64,000 nucleotides of DNA, taken from contig JALUAG010000076.1 in the NCBI GenBank assembly GCA_027045875.1, positions 1 to 64,000 of the forward strand, written 5' to 3'. Shown here in pieces: positions 48,675 through 56,966 of this stretch. Below the pieces are notes generated by a model. It was not told the origin of the DNA. It ran no database searches and saw only the letters and a list, made by a program, of their open reading frames with translations. Each line of letters begins with the position of its first letter. Positions within the stretch are counted from its first letter, which is position 1. The translations under genes were made by a program, and so were the position numbers. Origin of the DNA: Alphaproteobacteria bacterium (lineage in GTDB: Bacteria > Pseudomonadota > Alphaproteobacteria > Geminicoccales > Geminicoccaceae).

Positions 48675-49502
48675 CTACTGCGCGGTCGTCAGATCGACCC
48701 CGTACCATTTCAGGGAGAACTTCTTGAGCGTGCCGTCGGCGTGCATCTCGTCGACGATACGCTTGATCTCGGCGGCGAACTCGGGATCGCCCTTGTCGAT
48801 GGCGACCGCCAGCGGCTCGTAGAACACCGGATCGCCCAGCACCTTCAGCGGATAGCCGGCGTCGATCGCCCCCTTGATCGTGGGCAGCGCGGAGATCCCG
48901 GCATCGAGACGCACGCCGTCACCGAGGCGCAGATCGTCGAACACGTTGGTGTCGGTCTCGTAGGTGCGGATCTCGCCCGGCGTCACCTTGTACTCGAAGG
49001 GCGGCACGCCTTCGGCGTCGATGGTCAGATTGTGCTTGAGGTAGAACTCGTAGGTGCAGGCGCCGCAGGTGCCGATGACCTTGCCGTTGAGGTCCTCGAC
49101 CTTGGTGTACTTGGCGTCCTTGTGCACCACGAAGGAGGCCGGCGTGTAGTAGTAGATGGCCGGAAAATCGAGCACCTCGGCCCGCTCCTTGGTCGGCGTC
49201 ATGGAGCCCACCGAGACGTCCCAGCGACCGCCCCAGCGGCCGGCGGTGATGATCTCCCAGGCCGGGGTCACGAACTCGACCTTGGCCCCGAGGCGCTTGG
49301 CGAGCTCGGTGGCGACGTCGATGTCGAAGCCCTCGAAGGTGCCGTCCGGCTTCTGAGAGGACTGGGGCGGATAGGCGGGATCGGTGGCCACCCGCAGCAC
49401 GCCCGTGCTCTTGACGCGGTCGAGCACCTCGCCTGCCTGCACCGAGCCGACCGCGAAGGCGGTCATCGCGGCGAGCACCGCCGCACCGAACAACCGTTGC
49501 AT
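48675..49502 (-). CDS. Polar amino acid ABC transporter periplasmic binding protein
   Basis: The 275-residue exported protein has a signal peptide (about 1-23, AVGSVQA). It has the family-3 binding-protein opening GVLRVATDPAYPPQS...GFDIDVATELAKRLG, SVGSMTPTKERAEVLDFPAIYYYTPA, and GKVIGTCGACTYEFYL where the ligand carboxylate usually binds. The paired Cys there is uncommon. It is first in the run SBP-permease-aruI, behind GGAGGG and a candidate promoter at 49577-49605. Confidence 0.92.
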   Translation of the reverse strand: MQRLFGAAVLAAMTAFAVGSVQAGEVLDRVKSTGVLRVATDPAYPPQSSQKPDGTFEGFDIDVATELAKRLGAKVEFVTPAWEIITAGRWGGRWDVSVGSMTPTKERAEVLDFPAIYYYTPASFVVHKDAKYTKVEDLNGKVIGTCGACTYEFYLKHNLTIDAEGVPPFEYKVTPGEIRTYETDTNVFDDLRLGDGVRLDAGISALPTIKGAIDAGYPLKVLGDPVFYEPLAVAIDKGDPEFAAEIKRIVDEMHADGTLKKFSLKWYGVDLTTAQ

Positions 49503-49576
49503 GGTGTCCCTCCTCTTCCTGTTCGTTCCGCGCCGGCGCCGGGCCGATGGTCCCTTGCCGGCCGCACGTGGCGGCG

Positions 49577-49605
49577 ATAGTAGGAAGCGCTCCTTGGTTC
49601 CACAA
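49577..49605 (-). promoter_or_regulatory. Candidate promoter for the SBP-permease-aruI operon
   Basis: On the minus strand TTGTGG (49605-49600) is followed after 17 bases by TACTAT (49582-49577). The -10 is good; the -35 keeps only TTG. The start would be near 49570, about 68 bases before the binding-protein ATG. Confidence 0.35.
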
Positions 49606-49631
49606 GCTTTGCCTGCCGCGGGGTGCTTCCC

Positions 49632-50852
49632 ATGGGACCCGCTTCCGCCACCGGCGACGACCGCCGGCGCTTCGCCGCACGGGTGGCACGCATCGCCGAA
49701 CGCCCGGGCGGCGGCTGGGCCGTCCATTTCGACGCCGTGGCGCGCCGCGACCGCGGCGAGGACGTCATCCTGCTCTCCATCGGCGATCACGAGTTCGCCA
49801 CCCCCGAGCCGATCGTGGAGGCGGCGATCGCCGCCCTCCGCGCCGGCCATCACCACTACACGCCGGCCGCCGGCATTCCGGAACTGCGGCGCGCCATCGC
49901 CGCCTTCTATGCCGACAAGGCGGCGGTGCCGGTGACCTCCGACAACATCGTCGTCGTGCCGGGCGCCCAGGGCGGGCTCTACGCCCTCCTCCAGTGCCTC
50001 GCGGAGAGCGGCGACGAGGTCCTGGTGCCCGAGCCCATGTACGTGACCTATCCGGAGACGGTGGCGGCGAGCGGGGCTCGGCTGGTCCCGGTCCCGCTGT
50101 CGCCGGAACGCGGTTTCGCCCTCGATCCCGCGGCGCTGGCGGCACGGGTCGGGGGGCGCACGCGGGCGGTGCTGGTCAACACCCCGCACAATCCCACCGG
50201 CACCGTGGCGAGCCGGGAGGCCATGGGCGAACTCGTCGAGCTCTGCCGGCGGCACGGGCTGTGGCTGATCTCGGACGAGGTCTACGCCGGCATGGTCTAC
50301 GGCGGCGGCCATGTGAGCGCCCTCGCCTTCGCCGATCGCCACGAGCGCATCGCCGTCGTGGAGAGCCTGTCCAAGAGCTGCGCCATGACCGGCTGGCGGG
50401 TGGGCTGGACCGTGACCCCGCCCGACCTCGCCCACTATCTCGAACACCTGACGGGCGTCGTCACCTACGGCCTGCCACCCTTCATCCAGGAGGCGGCGGT
50501 CGAGGCGATGGCCCGGCTCGACGAGCTCGAGGGGAACATCGCCCGGCTCTACGAGCGGCGCGCCGCCCGGGTGTGCGATACCCTCGCCGCCGATCCCGAC
50601 CTCCTCGTCCACCGGCCCCGCGCCGGCATGTTCGTGATGCTCGGGGTCGCCCGCTTCGGCCTCGACGCCGAGCGCTTCGCCCGCCGGCTGCTGGACGAGG
50701 AGGGGGTGTCGCTGCTGCCCGGCGAGAGCTTCGGCCCCGCGACCAGGGACTGCGTGCGGCTGAGCCTGTCGGCCGACGAAGCCGATCTCGACGAGGCCTG
50801 CCGGCGCATCCTCCGTTTCACCGCCGCGCTGCGGGCCGCCGGGCGGCGCTGA
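49632..50852 (+). CDS. aruH: PLP aminotransferase, AruH-like (arginine:pyruvate transaminase)
   Basis: AruH transaminates arginine with pyruvate to give 2-ketoarginine and alanine. The 406-residue class I/II aminotransferase has VILLSIGDHEFATP, PGAQGGLYALLQCLAESGDEVLVPEPMYVTY, NTPHNPTG, ISDEVYAGMVY, the PLP-Lys in SLSKSCAMTGWRVGW, and a C-terminal GMFVML. The order and wording of these stretches closely follow Pseudomonas AruH as I remember it. It is divergent from the transporter-aruI operon. A GTG at 49623 could add three residues. The end overlaps the convergent exporter gene by 35 bp. Confidence 0.83.
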   Translation: MGPASATGDDRRRFAARVARIAERPGGGWAVHFDAVARRDRGEDVILLSIGDHEFATPEPIVEAAIAALRAGHHHYTPAAGIPELRRAIAAFYADKAAVPVTSDNIVVVPGAQGGLYALLQCLAESGDEVLVPEPMYVTYPETVAASGARLVPVPLSPERGFALDPAALAARVGGRTRAVLVNTPHNPTGTVASREAMGELVELCRRHGLWLISDEVYAGMVYGGGHVSALAFADRHERIAVVESLSKSCAMTGWRVGWTVTPPDLAHYLEHLTGVVTYGLPPFIQEAAVEAMARLDELEGNIARLYERRAARVCDTLAADPDLLVHRPRAGMFVMLGVARFGLDAERFARRLLDEEGVSLLPGESFGPATRDCVRLSLSADEADLDEACRRILRFTAALRAAGRR

Positions 50853-52071
50853 AGGCGGCGAGGAGGGTGGCAAGGGCGGCGAGCGCCAGGATGCCCGTCA
50901 TCGGTCGTGCGGTGCCGTCGTAGAGTGCCGCCACCGCCACCCCCACCGACGCCGCCACCAGAAGCTGCACGAAGCCGAGCAGGGCCGAGGCCGCGCCCGC
51001 CCGTTCGGGAAACGGGCCGATGGCGCCGGCCATCGCCGCCGGCAGCACGAAACCGGCGCCGAACATGTAGGCGAAGACCGGCAATACGATGGTGATAAAG
51101 CCGGGCGGGAGCAGCAGCGACACGAGGAAACCGCTGCCCGCAGCGGCCACCGCCACCAGCGCGCCCACCCGCAGGAGACCGGCGATGGCGAGCCGCCGGT
51201 TGAGACGTCCGCCGGCCAGGCTGCCGAGCATGTAGCCGAAGGCGGCGCTCGCGAAGGCGAGCCCGTAGAGGCGCGGGCTCAGTCCCGCGAGCTCGATGAG
51301 GACGTAGGACGAACCCGAGATGAAGGTGAAGATGCCGCTGTAGACGAAGGCGGCGGCGAGGGCATGGCTGCGGAACACCGGATCGGCGAGGATGATCCGG
51401 CAACCGCCCAGGAGCCGCCGGGGATGCAGGGCGTCCGGATCGCGGAGCCGATTGGTCTCGCCCAGGAGGCGCCAGCTCGCCGCCAGTACCAGCGCGCCGA
51501 ACAGGGCGAGGGCGAGGAAATTCGCGCGCCAGCCCCAGGTTTCGGTGAGCCAGCCGCCGAGCACCGGCCCCGCCATGGGGGCGAGCGCCATCGCCGAGGC
51601 GAGGTAGGAGAGCACCCGGGCGGCCTCCTGCGGCGCCCAGAGATCGCGCACCACGGCCCGCCCGAGCACCACCGCCGCGCAGGCGCTCGCCCCCTGCAGC
51701 AGGCGGAACAGGACGAGGAGGCCGATCGAGGGCGCGAAGGCGCAGGCGAGGGTGGAGAGCAGATAGACGGCGAGGCCGGCGAGCAGGACGGGACGCCGGC
51801 CGAAACGGTCGGAAAGCGCGCCCCAGACGAGCTGACCCGTGCCGAAACCGATGAGGAACAGCGAGAGGGTGAGCTGCACCGCCTCGATGTCGGTGGCGAG
51901 ATCGACGGTGATCGCGGGCAGCGAGGGCAGGTAGAGATCGGTGGAAATGGCCTGGAAGGCGACCAGCGCCGCGAGCAGCACGACGAAACCACGACCGGGC
52001 CGCACCGCCGATGCGGCGGCGGCCGCGGTATCCGCGCCGGTCCGCTCAGAGCTGGGCGGAGTAGCCGCCAT
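50818..52071 (-). CDS. Bcr/CflA-type multidrug MFS exporter
   Basis: The 417-residue membrane protein has about 12 segments. It opens with FVVLLAALVAFQAISTDLYLPSLPAI, the Bcr/CflA hallmark, followed by motif A GALSDRFGRRPVLLAGL and VRDLWAPQEAARVLSYLASAMALAPMAGPVLGGWL. Such proteins expel drugs or small metabolites by proton antiport; no substrate can be assigned. The start overlaps the preceding SDR gene by 26 bp, so the two are probably cotranscribed. Confidence 0.9.
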   Translation of the reverse strand: MAATPPSSERTGADTAAAAASAVRPGRGFVVLLAALVAFQAISTDLYLPSLPAITVDLATDIEAVQLTLSLFLIGFGTGQLVWGALSDRFGRRPVLLAGLAVYLLSTLACAFAPSIGLLVLFRLLQGASACAAVVLGRAVVRDLWAPQEAARVLSYLASAMALAPMAGPVLGGWLTETWGWRANFLALALFGALVLAASWRLLGETNRLRDPDALHPRRLLGGCRIILADPVFRSHALAAAFVYSGIFTFISGSSYVLIELAGLSPRLYGLAFASAAFGYMLGSLAGGRLNRRLAIAGLLRVGALVAVAAAGSGFLVSLLLPPGFITIVLPVFAYMFGAGFVLPAAMAGAIGPFPERAGAASALLGFVQLLVAASVGVAVAALYDGTARPMTGILALAALATLLAAFSAARRPAARR

Positions 52072-52813
52072 CCACCGGGATCGCCGTGCCGGTCACGAAA
52101 TCCGAGGCCGGACTGGCGAGGAAAACGGCCGTTCCGGCCAGATCCTCGGGCAGCCCCCAGCGCCCCGCCGGCGTGCGCTCGAGCACCTTCCGGTTCAGCT
52201 CCGGCAGGTCGCGCCGCGCCTGGCGGGTGAGATCGGTGTCGATCCAGCCGGGCAGGATGCAGTTGACCTGGATGTTGTCCTTCGCCCAGGCGGTGGCGAG
52301 GGATTTGGTGAGCTGCACGACGGCGCCCTTGGAGGCCGCATAGGGCGCCGCGAAGGGAGCGCCGAAGAGGGACAGCATGGAGCCATTGGTAATGATTTTC
52401 CCGCCGCCCGCCTCGCACAGCACCGGATATGCTGCGAGGCAACTCTGCCAGGTGCCGTCGAGATTGATGGTGAGAATGCGCCGCCATTCCTCGGCGGAAT
52501 AGCGATCCGGCGGCTTGCGGATGTTGATGCCGGCGTTGCAGACGAGGATGTGGAGCCCGCCGAGACGGGCCACGGTCCGCTCCACCATCGCCGCGCAGGA
52601 GGCGGCATCGGCGACGTCGGCCTCGATGCCGGCGGCGGTGGCGCCCATGGCCTCGAGCTCGCGCACCGCCGCCGCGTTCTTGGCCTCGTCACGGCCGACG
52701 ACGGCGATCGCCGCCCCGGCCTCGGCGAGCCCCTTCGCGATACCGAGACCGATGCCGCCGTTGCCGCCGGTGACCAGCGCCACGCGGCCGGAAAGATCGA
52801 AACGAGCCGACAT
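52046..52813 (-). CDS. Short-chain dehydrogenase/reductase (KduD-like)
   Basis: The 255-residue classical SDR has the cofactor motif TGGNGGIG (residues 16-23), LVCNAGI, the catalytic Ser in [14 protein letters not shown], and the C-terminal [11 protein letters not shown]. The pattern [13 protein letters not shown] and the line around [21 protein letters not shown] resemble sugar-acid oxidoreductases such as 2-deoxy-D-gluconate 3-dehydrogenase. SDR substrates cannot be read from sequence. It is the first gene of the two-gene run with the exporter. Confidence 0.87.
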   Translation of the reverse strand: MSARFDLSGRVALVTGGNGGIGLGIAKGLAEAGAAIAVVGRDEAKNAAAVRELEAMGATAAGIEADVADAASCAAMVERTVARLGGLHILVCNAGINIRKPPDRYSAEEWRRILTINLDGTWQSCLAAYPVLCEAGGGKIITNGSMLSLFGAPFAAPYAASKGAVVQLTKSLATAWAKDNIQVNCILPGWIDTDLTRQARRDLPELNRKVLERTPAGRWGLPEDLAGTAVFLASPASDFVTGTAIPVDGGYSAQL

Positions 52814-52896
52814 CTCTCACCTCCCCCTGCCCCGCAGGCGGGGCCGCCACGGCCCTTCTAGCGCGGCCCCCGCCGCGGCTCCAGTCTCCGCGGGCG

Positions 52897-52924
52897 TGGA
52901 CAAAGCGCGGCGAACGCCTAAATT
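52897..52924 (+). promoter_or_regulatory. Promoter of the mbfA-like gene
   Basis: TGGACA (52897-52902, five of six) and TAAATT (52919-52924) are spaced 16 bases apart, one of the better sigma-70-type promoters in the window. The start would be near 52931, inside the inverted repeat that follows. Confidence 0.5.
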
Positions 52925-52939
52925 CGGCCACCGCCGAAT
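52922..52939. promoter_or_regulatory. Inverted repeat over the mbfA promoter, probable operator
   Basis: ATTCGG (52922-52927) and CCGAAT (52934-52939) form a perfect six-base inverted repeat around CCACCG. It overlaps the -10 hexamer and the expected start point, the usual position for a repressor site. Homologues of the downstream gene are controlled by the iron regulator Irr in rhizobia. This sequence does not match the Irr box I know, so the regulator is open. Confidence 0.45.
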
Positions 52940-52977
52940 GCCGGCAACGGAACCAGATCATAGCCGACGGAGCGGCC

Positions 52978-53958
52978 ATGTTTCCCCTCACCTTCGGACC
53001 GACGAAGCGTTTCTCGGAACTTTCCGAGCGGGAGATCCTCGCGCTCGCCATCTCCCTCGAGGAGGAAGATGGACGGATCTATCGCGATTTCGCGGAAGCG
53101 TTGCGCGAGCAGTTCCCGCATTCCGCCAAGGTGTTCGAGGAAATGGCGGAGGAGGAGAGCGAGCATCGCCGTCGGCTCACGGAGCTGTTTCGCGAGAAGT
53201 TCGGTGACCACATTCCGATGATCCGCCGCGAGCATGTGCGCGGCTTCATCCGCCGGCGGCCGGTCTGGCTCATGAAGCACGCCAACCTCCGAACCATCCG
53301 GCAGATCGCCGAGGACATGGAGGAGGAGACCCGCAACTTCTACCTCAAGGCGGCGGAGCATGTGACCGACCTCTCGATCCGTGAGCTGCTCGTGGATCTC
53401 GCGGAGACGGAAAGCCAGCACGCCTCTCTGGCGCGGCGGCTGCGCGAGCGCTACGCCACCGGCGAGGCCGCCGCCGAGGAGGAGGAAGCGGCGCATCGGC
53501 GCTTCGTCCTGCAGTACGTGCAGCCCGGCCTCGCCGGGCTGATGGACGGCTCGGTCTCGACCCTGGCACCGCTGTTCGCTGCCGCCTTCGCCACCGGCAA
53601 CAGCTGGGAGGCGTTCCTCGTCGGCATGGCGGCCTCGGTGGGCGCCGGCATCTCGATGGGTTTCGCCGAGGCGCTTTCCGACGACGGCGAGCTCACCGGG
53701 CGCGGTCATCCCTGGATCCGCGGCTCGGTCTGCGGGCTGATGACCACCCTGGGCGGCGTCGGCCACACCCTGCCCTATCTCATTCCCGATTTCGTGATTG
53801 CCACCACCCTCGCCGTCATCGTGGTGCTGTTCGAGCTCTGGGCGATCGCCTGGATCCGCGCCCGCTACATGGACACCCCCTTCCTCCAGGCGGCCTACCA
53901 GGTGGTGGTCGGGGGCTTTCTCGTGTTCGTGGCGGGGATCCTCATCGGCAACGCCTAG
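52978..53958 (+). CDS. mbfA: Membrane-bound ferritin-like protein with VIT1/CCC1 domain (MbfA)
   Basis: The 326-residue protein fuses an N-terminal ferritin/erythrin-like four-helix domain (about 1-165) to a C-terminal vacuolar-iron-transporter-like membrane domain (about 180-326). Diiron ligands show as ExxH pairs at Glu60-His63 and Glu145-His148 plus acidic residues around 28-31 and 114-118. The membrane part contains [14 protein letters not shown] and [14 protein letters not shown] with further hydrophobic segments. MbfA proteins export iron and protect against peroxide. It is a single gene behind its own promoter and convergent with the amidase gene. Confidence 0.92.
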   Translation: MFPLTFGPTKRFSELSEREILALAISLEEEDGRIYRDFAEALREQFPHSAKVFEEMAEEESEHRRRLTELFREKFGDHIPMIRREHVRGFIRRRPVWLMKHANLRTIRQIAEDMEEETRNFYLKAAEHVTDLSIRELLVDLAETESQHASLARRLRERYATGEAAAEEEEAAHRRFVLQYVQPGLAGLMDGSVSTLAPLFAAAFATGNSWEAFLVGMAASVGAGISMGFAEALSDDGELTGRGHPWIRGSVCGLMTTLGGVGHTLPYLIPDFVIATTLAVIVVLFELWAIAWIRARYMDTPFLQAAYQVVVGGFLVFVAGILIGNA

Positions 53959-53970
53959 CGGCGGGCGGGG

Positions 53971-55395
53971 TCAGACGGGCGGCAGGCGACCGAACCAGGG
54001 CCGCGCCCGCTCGATCTCGGCGGCCACCGACAGCAGCCGTTCCTCGCCCCCGAAGGGCGCGCCCAGCATCACGCCCACCGGCAGCCCCTCGGCCGTGACG
54101 TGCAGCGGCAGACTGATCGCCGGGCAGCCCGAGGCGTTGTAGAGACTGGTGAAACAGACGTAGGGTCGGTTGCGTTCGAGAAAACGCACGGGCAGGAGAT
54201 CGTTCTGGTCGATCTCGCCGATGCGCGGGGGCGGTGCCGCGCAGACCGGGCTCAGCACGAGGTCGAAGCGGCGGAACATCTCGCCGAAGGCACGCGCCGC
54301 CTGCTGCACCGTCTGGAGACTGCGCAGATAGGTCACGGCCGACACCTCCCGACCACGCTCGACCAGCGCCAAGGTGCAGCGCTCGAGATGGTGACGGTCG
54401 AGGCGCCGCCCGAGACGCTTCCCCCAAGCCTCGAGGTCGTTGGCGCAGTTGGCCGAAACGACGTCGAGAAAGGCCGCCGCCATGCGCTCCCCGTCGATGG
54501 GGATGGACGCTTCCTCGATCCCGTGGCCCATCTCCTCGAGCAGCCGGGCCGCATCCCCGAGCGCGGTCTCCACCTCGGGCGCCAGGGGGATGGCCAGCGG
54601 CGCATGCCGCACGAGAGCCACCCGCAGGCGACCCGGGGGGCGCTCGAGGCTTTCGACGAAGGGAGCCGACGGCGGCGGGCAGGCGTAGAAGTCGCCGTTC
54701 TCCGGGCCGTGGACGGCATCGAGGAAACGGGCGGTATCCCGCAGACTGCGGGACACGACGAGGCCGGTGGCGAGCCCGCTCCAGGCCTCGGCGACGAGCG
54801 GTCCCATGGGAATGCGGGCCCGGCTGGGCTTGAGGCCGACGAGACCGCAGTGGGAGGCGGGGATGCGGGTCGAGCCCCCGCCGTCGGTGGCATGCGCCAT
54901 GGGCACCACGCCGGCCGCCACCGCTGCCGCCGCGCCGCCCGAGGAACCGCCCGGGCTGAAGGCCGTGTTCCAGGGGTTGCGGCAGGGACCGTGCAGCACC
55001 GGTTCGGTCACCACGTTGAGACCGAACTCGGGCGTCGTGGTCTTGCCGAAGACGACGAGCCCCGCCGCCCGCACCCGGGCGACGAAGGTGGTGTCGAATT
55101 CGGCCGTTACGTCACGGGTCAGCCGGCTGCCGTTGGTGAGCCGCGTGCCGCGGAGAAAGGCGTAGAGATCCTTGAGCAGAAAGGGGACACCCGTGAACGG
55201 CCCCTGCGGCGGTCCGGCCTCGAGGGTCGCCTCGGCGTGATCGAGGTCCCAGACCGAAACCGCGTTCAGGGTTTCCGCGAGCTCCCGCGCCCTGGCCTCG
55301 GCGCGTTCGAGCAGCTCCCGCGGCGTCACCTCGCCCCGGGCCACGAGTCCGGCGAGGCCGGTGGCGTCGAAACCTCGGTATTCCTCGAAATTCAT
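53971..55395 (-). CDS. Amidase signature family hydrolase
   Basis: The 474-residue enzyme has the full Ser-cisSer-Lys triad: Lys75 in LLKDLYA, Ser151 in PGGSSGGAAAA and the nucleophile Ser175 in DGGGSTRIPAS. These enzymes hydrolyse carboxamides; homologues include GatA, aliphatic and aryl amidases. A C-terminal region typical of small-molecule amidases and the absence of gatB/gatC argue against GatA. The ATG overlaps the gamma-glutamyltransferase stop (ATGA), so both are in one operon and may act in sequence on a glutamyl or amide compound. Confidence 0.9.
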   Translation of the reverse strand: MNFEEYRGFDATGLAGLVARGEVTPRELLERAEARARELAETLNAVSVWDLDHAEATLEAGPPQGPFTGVPFLLKDLYAFLRGTRLTNGSRLTRDVTAEFDTTFVARVRAAGLVVFGKTTTPEFGLNVVTEPVLHGPCRNPWNTAFSPGGSSGGAAAAVAAGVVPMAHATDGGGSTRIPASHCGLVGLKPSRARIPMGPLVAEAWSGLATGLVVSRSLRDTARFLDAVHGPENGDFYACPPPSAPFVESLERPPGRLRVALVRHAPLAIPLAPEVETALGDAARLLEEMGHGIEEASIPIDGERMAAAFLDVVSANCANDLEAWGKRLGRRLDRHHLERCTLALVERGREVSAVTYLRSLQTVQQAARAFGEMFRRFDLVLSPVCAAPPPRIGEIDQNDLLPVRFLERNRPYVCFTSLYNASGCPAISLPLHVTAEGLPVGVMLGAPFGGEERLLSVAAEIERARPWFGRLPPV

Positions 55396-56966
55396 GGCGC
55401 TTCCTTCGGTCGGTCGGGTTCGGCGAGCCCCCCGGCCCAGGGCTGCCAGGGCTCGGCCACCGCCTGCCGCTCCCCCTGCACCGTCGCCAGCGCCCCCGAG
55501 GGACAGGCGTAGGCGAGCGGGAAATGCCGGGCGGGCTGCAGGTCCAGCGGGCGGGTGGCCAGCGCGCTCAGCACCTCCTCGCCGAGGCGTGGGTCGACGG
55601 TGATCCGCTCGGGGCCGCTTACGTCGATCCGCGGGTGATGGAAGGCCTCCTCGAGCGACAGCCCGCGCTCGCCCAGAAAGAGGGCGAGCTGGAGGACCGC
55701 CGGCAGGATCCGCCGGCCGCCCGAGGCGCCGAGGGCGAAACGGCCGACCGTACTCTCGCCGATGACCGGGCACATGTTCGAGAGCGGGCGCGCGCCCGGA
55801 GCGAGGGCGTTGGGACGCCCCGGACGCGGGTCGAACCAGTAGATCCCGTTGTTGAGGAGGAGACCCGTGCGCGGCAGCAGCAGCCGGCTGCCGAACACCG
55901 AGAGCAGGGTCTGGGTCCAGGCGACCATGTTGCCGTGGCGGTCGATCACGCAGAAATGCGAGGTGCAGCCCTCGGGACCCTCGCCGGTCAGCCGCTCGGC
56001 GTAGGCGCGCAGGAGGGCGTCGGCCACCGCCTCGAAGAAGGGAGCGTCGGGCGCCCCCGTGCGAACGGGGAAATCGGCCAGCAGCGCGATGCAGCGGGCG
56101 AAAGTGGTGCCGGCGAACCGTCCCGGCATGGCCCACAGGCGGGTCGCACCGCGCGCGCAGGCGACGGGCTCGGCGAAACCGGCCCGGTAGCTCCGCAGAT
56201 CCCCGGCAGCGAGCCTGGCCCCGAAACCGCGCAGATCGGCCAGTACCTCCTCCGCCACCGCGCCCTCGTAGAAGCTGCGCGGCCCTTCCTCGGCGATGGC
56301 CTCGTAGGTGTCGGCGAGACGGCCGAGCGGCAGGCGCAGGGTTCCGCCGGCGGGATCCGGGCGCGGCGGCAGGCCGCGGGGCAGCCACACCGCCGCCGTG
56401 GTGGCGAACCGCCGCAGCTCCTCGGCATGGGCGGTGACCATCAGGCTGGTCCACCAGTCGATCTCGAGCCCCTCGGCCGCCAGCGCGCGGGCCGGCGCGA
56501 CGAGCTCCCGCCAGGGCCGGCTGGCGAAGCGCTCGTACAGCAGCCGCAGCCCCTCGAGCTGGCCCGGCACGGCGATCGCGAGCGGCCCCTCGATGTTGCG
56601 GTCCTCGACGACGCCGGGCCAGGGAAAGAGATCGCCGGCGGGGCGGCCCGACAACGGGTAGTCGGCAGGATCGAGGGCGCGCGGCGCCACGGCGCCGAAA
56701 TCGAGGGCGTGGCAGGTCGCCGCCCCGGCATCGAACAGGAGGGCGCAGCCGATCCCGCCCATGCCGCTCATCCAGGGCTCGGTGGCCCCGAGCGCCAGCG
56801 CCAGGGCGATGGTGGCGTCGAAGGCGTTGCCCCCCTCCTCGAGCACGGCGACCGCCACCGCCGCCGCCTTCCGGTTCTGCGCCGCCACCACCCCGCCGCG
56901 TCCGCGCGCCGCGGGCTTCACGACCGCGCAGTCGGCGAAGGCGTCGGGAACGGCTGTTCGAATCAT
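55392..56966 (-). CDS. Gamma-glutamyltransferase family protein
   Basis: The 524-residue Ntn-hydrolase has the self-cleavage/nucleophile Thr335 in CTSHFCVIDRHGNMVAWTQT, PWMSGMGGIGC, LLLNNGIYWFDPRPGRPNALAPGARPLSNMCP and GASGGRRILPAVLQ. The ATG starts directly in the mature-like sequence and I see no signal peptide, so a cytosolic enzyme is likely, unlike periplasmic GGT. The usual TTH motif is TSH here. It could be a glutathione hydrolase or a GGT-like acylase. It overlaps both operon neighbours by four bases. Confidence 0.88.
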   Translation of the reverse strand: MIRTAVPDAFADCAVVKPAARGRGGVVAAQNRKAAAVAVAVLEEGGNAFDATIALALALGATEPWMSGMGGIGCALLFDAGAATCHALDFGAVAPRALDPADYPLSGRPAGDLFPWPGVVEDRNIEGPLAIAVPGQLEGLRLLYERFASRPWRELVAPARALAAEGLEIDWWTSLMVTAHAEELRRFATTAAVWLPRGLPPRPDPAGGTLRLPLGRLADTYEAIAEEGPRSFYEGAVAEEVLADLRGFGARLAAGDLRSYRAGFAEPVACARGATRLWAMPGRFAGTTFARCIALLADFPVRTGAPDAPFFEAVADALLRAYAERLTGEGPEGCTSHFCVIDRHGNMVAWTQTLLSVFGSRLLLPRTGLLLNNGIYWFDPRPGRPNALAPGARPLSNMCPVIGESTVGRFALGASGGRRILPAVLQLALFLGERGLSLEEAFHHPRIDVSGPERITVDPRLGEEVLSALATRPLDLQPARHFPLAYACPSGALATVQGERQAVAEPWQPWAGGLAEPDRPKEAP

